A stretch of DNA of 31,957 bases. Source: JBLINH01 sp047639165. Its GTDB lineage: Bacteria; Patescibacteriota; Minisyncoccia; Phycocordibacterales; JAACPR01. The DNA lies in NCBI GenBank assembly GCA_047639165.1, contig JBLINH010000007.1:1-31957 (forward strand), read 5' to 3'. Under the pieces are notes generated by a model. The model saw nothing but the letters and a program-made list of their open reading frames with translations. It ran no database searches and was not told where the DNA came from. The position numbers and the translations under genes were made by a program. This document shows, piece after piece, positions 29,397 to 31,957 of this stretch (position 1 is its first letter; every line of letters begins with the position of its first letter).

Positions 29397-31957
29397 ATGA
29401 AAAGCCTAGAGGAATTCAATTTTGATAACAAAAAGTATATATCTTCTAAGAAGACTGGAGAGATCCTAGGCTATACTTCAGACTACATCGCGAAGCTTTG
29501 TCGAGAGGGAAAATTGGATGGTCGAAAGAAAGGACGAGGGTGGTTTGTGTCAGAAGAATCTGTTCAAAATTTCAATAAAGTAGTTTCTCATGACAAGGAA
29601 ATTTTAAAGACAAAATTGGCAAAAGATCTAACTAAAGAGTATGTCGTAAATAGGAAAAAAAGAGGGGAGAAAGTTTCATTTGAAAGCCTTTTGAAAAAGG
29701 TCGGAAAGACTGCAGACAAGGTTTTGAAGAGAGGAGTTTACGAAACTGCTAAGGTTTCAAAAAAACTAATCATCGCGATTCCATTTTTGATTTCTTCAAT
29801 CTTACTTCTTGGAGCAACTCTAGCATTTGCAAATTCTGATGCTTCTAAAATGTTCACAGAGAACTTTTCAAATTCAGAAAATGTAAATTCAGGTTCTCCA
29901 TTTCTTTCAGCTCCTGATGTTTTCCAAAAAGCAAAACCACTTGTTGTAAAAAGTGCATCTGCATTTGAGAAAACTTTTGCAAAAGCTTCAGGGAAAATGG
30001 TTGCTAGTGTTGGAGTTGAGAATTCAAAAAATTCAAATATTTTTGTTAATGAAGAAATAGTAAAAGAGACTCGATCAAGATCTCACATCAAGTTTGATAA
30101 TTTTGATGAGGAGCGATTTTTGAAAACAGGGAAAATTATTTCAATGGGGTCAGAGATTTTCTTACCAGTAATTTCTAGAACATTGGATATCGCAGAGTTA
30201 GTTTTTGATAGAGAGTCTGGAGCTTCAACAAATGTAAAAGTTACAACAGTGACAATCGGGGAGGATAAGAACGTTGAGGTGACGCAATCAACAAGCGGAA
30301 CATTTGATGATGGTATTTCACGAACAGAAGTTCACTCAATGGACGGACAAATTTCAATTGTTGGAAATGAAGCTGGAGATTTTAACCAAGCAAACGTTGC
30401 TGCAAGATTTAATGTATTTTCAAAAAACACAGCGTACGGGTTCTATTGTTCTGTTATCTCAAAGTTTGGAAGAGAATGTGGAGATGGAGATCAAAACGGG
30501 GAGGAGACAAACATTGTATTTGTTAAGAAAGAAGAAAACTTTAACACAGATAAAGTTGTGAACGAGGAATCAAAGTACGTTACAACAACAAACACTTATC
30601 CAACATACACAACAGAGGGACTTACAAAAGAGGAGCTAGAGGTTCGACTTGATTTGTTTGCTTCAGGGTTAGATCTTGGAGGAGACACAATCATCAACAA
30701 TAAGACAACTAAGATCATAAACAATTATGATAATCAGTTGAATGCAATTTTTGACAGTATGGAGAAAATTTCTGGAAATGTAGTGAACAACATCACAAGT
30801 TTAGACGGATTAACTCTAGTAGACGCAACAACAGGGACATTTAACTATCTGACTGTAACTGCTACCTCAACATTTGCAGGAGATGTGAACTTCGAAGCAG
30901 GAATTACCTTAAACGACATGTGGGGAACAGCTGGACAAGTTTTGACATCACAAGGAACTTCAACTGACCCAGTTTGGACAGATACAAGCATTACAATCGG
31001 AAATGACGTTTTTTCAGGAACATCAGGCTCAATTCTCTTTGTAGACTCAACTGGTTCTCTTGCACAAGACAATTCAAACTTCTACTACGGAGAAACTAAT
31101 GGATACCTAGGATTTGGGACTTCGTCACCTGACGTGAGACTACATATTGGTTCATCAACACCAAGTTCAATTTCATCGTCTGATTACTACAATTCAGCCT
31201 TCATTTCTGGAGACTTGGAAGTAGACGGGACACTACACACAAATGGAATTACATTTTCTGGAGCAGCGAATATGGTCGCTTCATTCGATGGATCAGGAAA
31301 CCTTGTTGCAACAAGCTCACCTAATGTTTCGATAATAACAGCAACAAGTACTACTGCTACTTCAACACTTCCAAACCTTACTGTTACAAGCTTCAATTTA
31401 GGGGGAGATTTCATAAATGACATAACAGGAACGGGTTTGAATGTTTTGGGTGGGGCACTAGTCGTTGATGACTCAGTATTCTTCTCACTATCTGATTGGT
31501 ACGGGACAACAACTGACGCATTAGCTGAAGGGTCAAATAACTACTACTGGACTCAGACTAGGTTCGATTCGGCTCTCGCCGCGACATCATCCGTTGCCTC
31601 AATTTCAACTTTGGTCAACCTTTCAATCACTGAATCACAAATCAGTGATCTTGATCATTATGGAATTCTTGATTTCGCATCTAATTTAGCCGGAACAACA
31701 ACAGACGCCCTATCAGAAGGATCTGCAAATCTATACTTCACAGAAGAAAGAGTTGATGATCGAACTTCAACACTAATCCAAAACGGAACAGGAATTTCAT
31801 GGAGTTACGATGATGGAGCTGGGACACTTACACCAACAATCTCATTAAGTTCATTTACTACCGACGCCCTTACCGAAGGATCATCAAACCTCTACTGGAC
31901 AAACACAAGATTCGACAACAGACTGTCAGCTACAACAACACTTCCAAGTCTAACTAC
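29397..31957 (+). CDS. Giant membrane-anchored protein: N-terminal HTH, one TM helix, fibre-like extracellular repeats (3' end outside window)
   Basis: The frame is open from ATG 29397 to the end of the window (853 codons, no stop). Residues 1-62 form an excisionase/MerR-like winged helix-turn-helix: SSKKTGEILGYTSDYIAKLC then GRKKGRGWFVSEESV. A basic linker leads to one membrane helix (about 124-145). From residue 150 on the sequence is Ser/Thr/Asn-rich and beta-rich, with DGLTLVDATTGTF, GTSSPDVRLHIGSSTP and similar segments. At its end are imperfect repeats around TTDALxEGSxNLYWTxTRFD. Such segments recall phage tail-fibre or trimeric-fibre proteins. The HTH should lie in the cytoplasm and the fibre outside. 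The function is unknown; adhesion with a DNA or protein tether is a guess. Confidence 0.85.
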   Translation, partial: MKSLEEFNFDNKKYISSKKTGEILGYTSDYIAKLCREGKLDGRKKGRGWFVSEESVQNFNKVVSHDKEILKTKLAKDLTKEYVVNRKKRGEKVSFESLLKKVGKTADKVLKRGVYETAKVSKKLIIAIPFLISSILLLGATLAFANSDASKMFTENFSNSENVNSGSPFLSAPDVFQKAKPLVVKSASAFEKTFAKASGKMVASVGVENSKNSNIFVNEEIVKETRSRSHIKFDNFDEERFLKTGKIISMGSEIFLPVISRTLDIAELVFDRESGASTNVKVTTVTIGEDKNVEVTQSTSGTFDDGISRTEVHSMDGQISIVGNEAGDFNQANVAARFNVFSKNTAYGFYCSVISKFGRECGDGDQNGEETNIVFVKKEENFNTDKVVNEESKYVTTTNTYPTYTTEGLTKEELEVRLDLFASGLDLGGDTIINNKTTKIINNYDNQLNAIFDSMEKISGNVVNNITSLDGLTLVDATTGTFNYLTVTATSTFAGDVNFEAGITLNDMWGTAGQVLTSQGTSTDPVWTDTSITIGNDVFSGTSGSILFVDSTGSLAQDNSNFYYGETNGYLGFGTSSPDVRLHIGSSTPSSISSSDYYNSAFISGDLEVDGTLHTNGITFSGAANMVASFDGSGNLVATSSPNVSIITATSTTATSTLPNLTVTSFNLGGDFINDITGTGLNVLGGALVVDDSVFFSLSDWYGTTTDALAEGSNNYYWTQTRFDSALAATSSVASISTLVNLSITESQISDLDHYGILDFASNLAGTTTDALSEGSANLYFTEERVDDRTSTLIQNGTGISWSYDDGAGTLTPTISLSSFTTDALTEGSSNLYWTNTRFDNRLSATTTLPSLT
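31506..31957 (+). repeat. Three diverged coding repeats (TTDALxEGS unit) in the giant surface protein
   Basis: Units start near 31506, 31695 and 31857, with the shared Asp codon at 31515, 31704 and 31863 (189 and 159 bases apart). Each encodes TTDALxEGS followed by an aromatic NxYWT or NLYFT strand and RxD. The third continues beyond the window, so more copies probably follow. Confidence 0.75.

Noticed and set aside
30304..30561. 85-residue plus-strand open frame
   Set aside because: It is a shadow frame inside the giant surface-protein gene, which is open throughout and has domain structure.
1..31957. CRISPR array, rRNA or complete tRNA
   Set aside because: No regularly spaced direct repeats and no rRNA-like or full tRNA-like segments were seen on either strand.

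Overview
The window looks like chromosomal DNA from a Candidate Phyla Radiation (Patescibacteria) bacterium, most likely of the Parcubacteria/Paceibacteria type. This is inferred from gene content and style, not from a marker-gene tree. The DNA is AT-rich and tightly packed. It carries a type IV pilus system with very large pseudopilins, giant surface proteins, and a comEC split into two genes. It also has a membrane-anchored helix-turn-helix protein with fibre-like extracellular repeats, and an RNase H with an extra C-terminal domain. TGA acts as a stop (for example in the ATGA overlaps at 9320 and 9925), so the UGA=Gly code of SR1/Gracilibacteria does not apply.

Layout. 66-6323: a 1053-residue surface protein, then the pilus motor genes pilB and pilC, ending in a strong terminator. 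6372-6887: two small divergent membrane-protein genes. 6900-11370: a family-4-like uracil-DNA glycosylase, then three overlapping pilin-like genes. 11425-13625: a 64-residue membrane protein and the glycolytic pair tpiA-pgk, whose stop and start codons overlap. 13768-15114: a MATE exporter on the minus strand. 15115-19554: an accessory patch holding a decayed serine-recombinase tail, a truncated KAP-NTPase-like fragment, a long inverted repeat, a small membrane protein with a duplicated promoter, a membrane-anchored papain-like hydrolase, an anchored lipid- or wall-side protein, and an isolated tRNA 3'-end-like scrap. 19553-21687: HIT hydrolase and recJ, divergent from one palindromic promoter. 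21680-24504: a split signalling system (soluble histidine kinase, 7TM membrane protein, single-domain receiver). 24564-29259: RNase H, the ComEC channel, superoxide dismutase, the ComEC metallo-hydrolase, ribosomal protein L28 and an M50 protease. 29397 to the window end: an incomplete, very long surface protein.

Two themes stand out. First, many promoters consist of an extended -10 (often TGATATAAT) whose last base lies six to ten nucleotides before the start codon, with no recognisable -35 or Shine-Dalgarno sequence. Transcripts from these would be leaderless. This moves several start codons, notably comEC to a GTG at 25326 and small genes to 6585 and 16261. By contrast, the 42-residue gene at 6372-6500 has a textbook Shine-Dalgarno sequence. 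Second, the gene set is oriented to the cell surface and DNA uptake: a pilus motor and platform, three pseudopilins, ComEC channel and nuclease-like halves, RecJ, RNase H, and several exported or anchored proteins. Together they are consistent with a pilus-based competence and attachment lifestyle in a reduced-genome episymbiont, which is inference.
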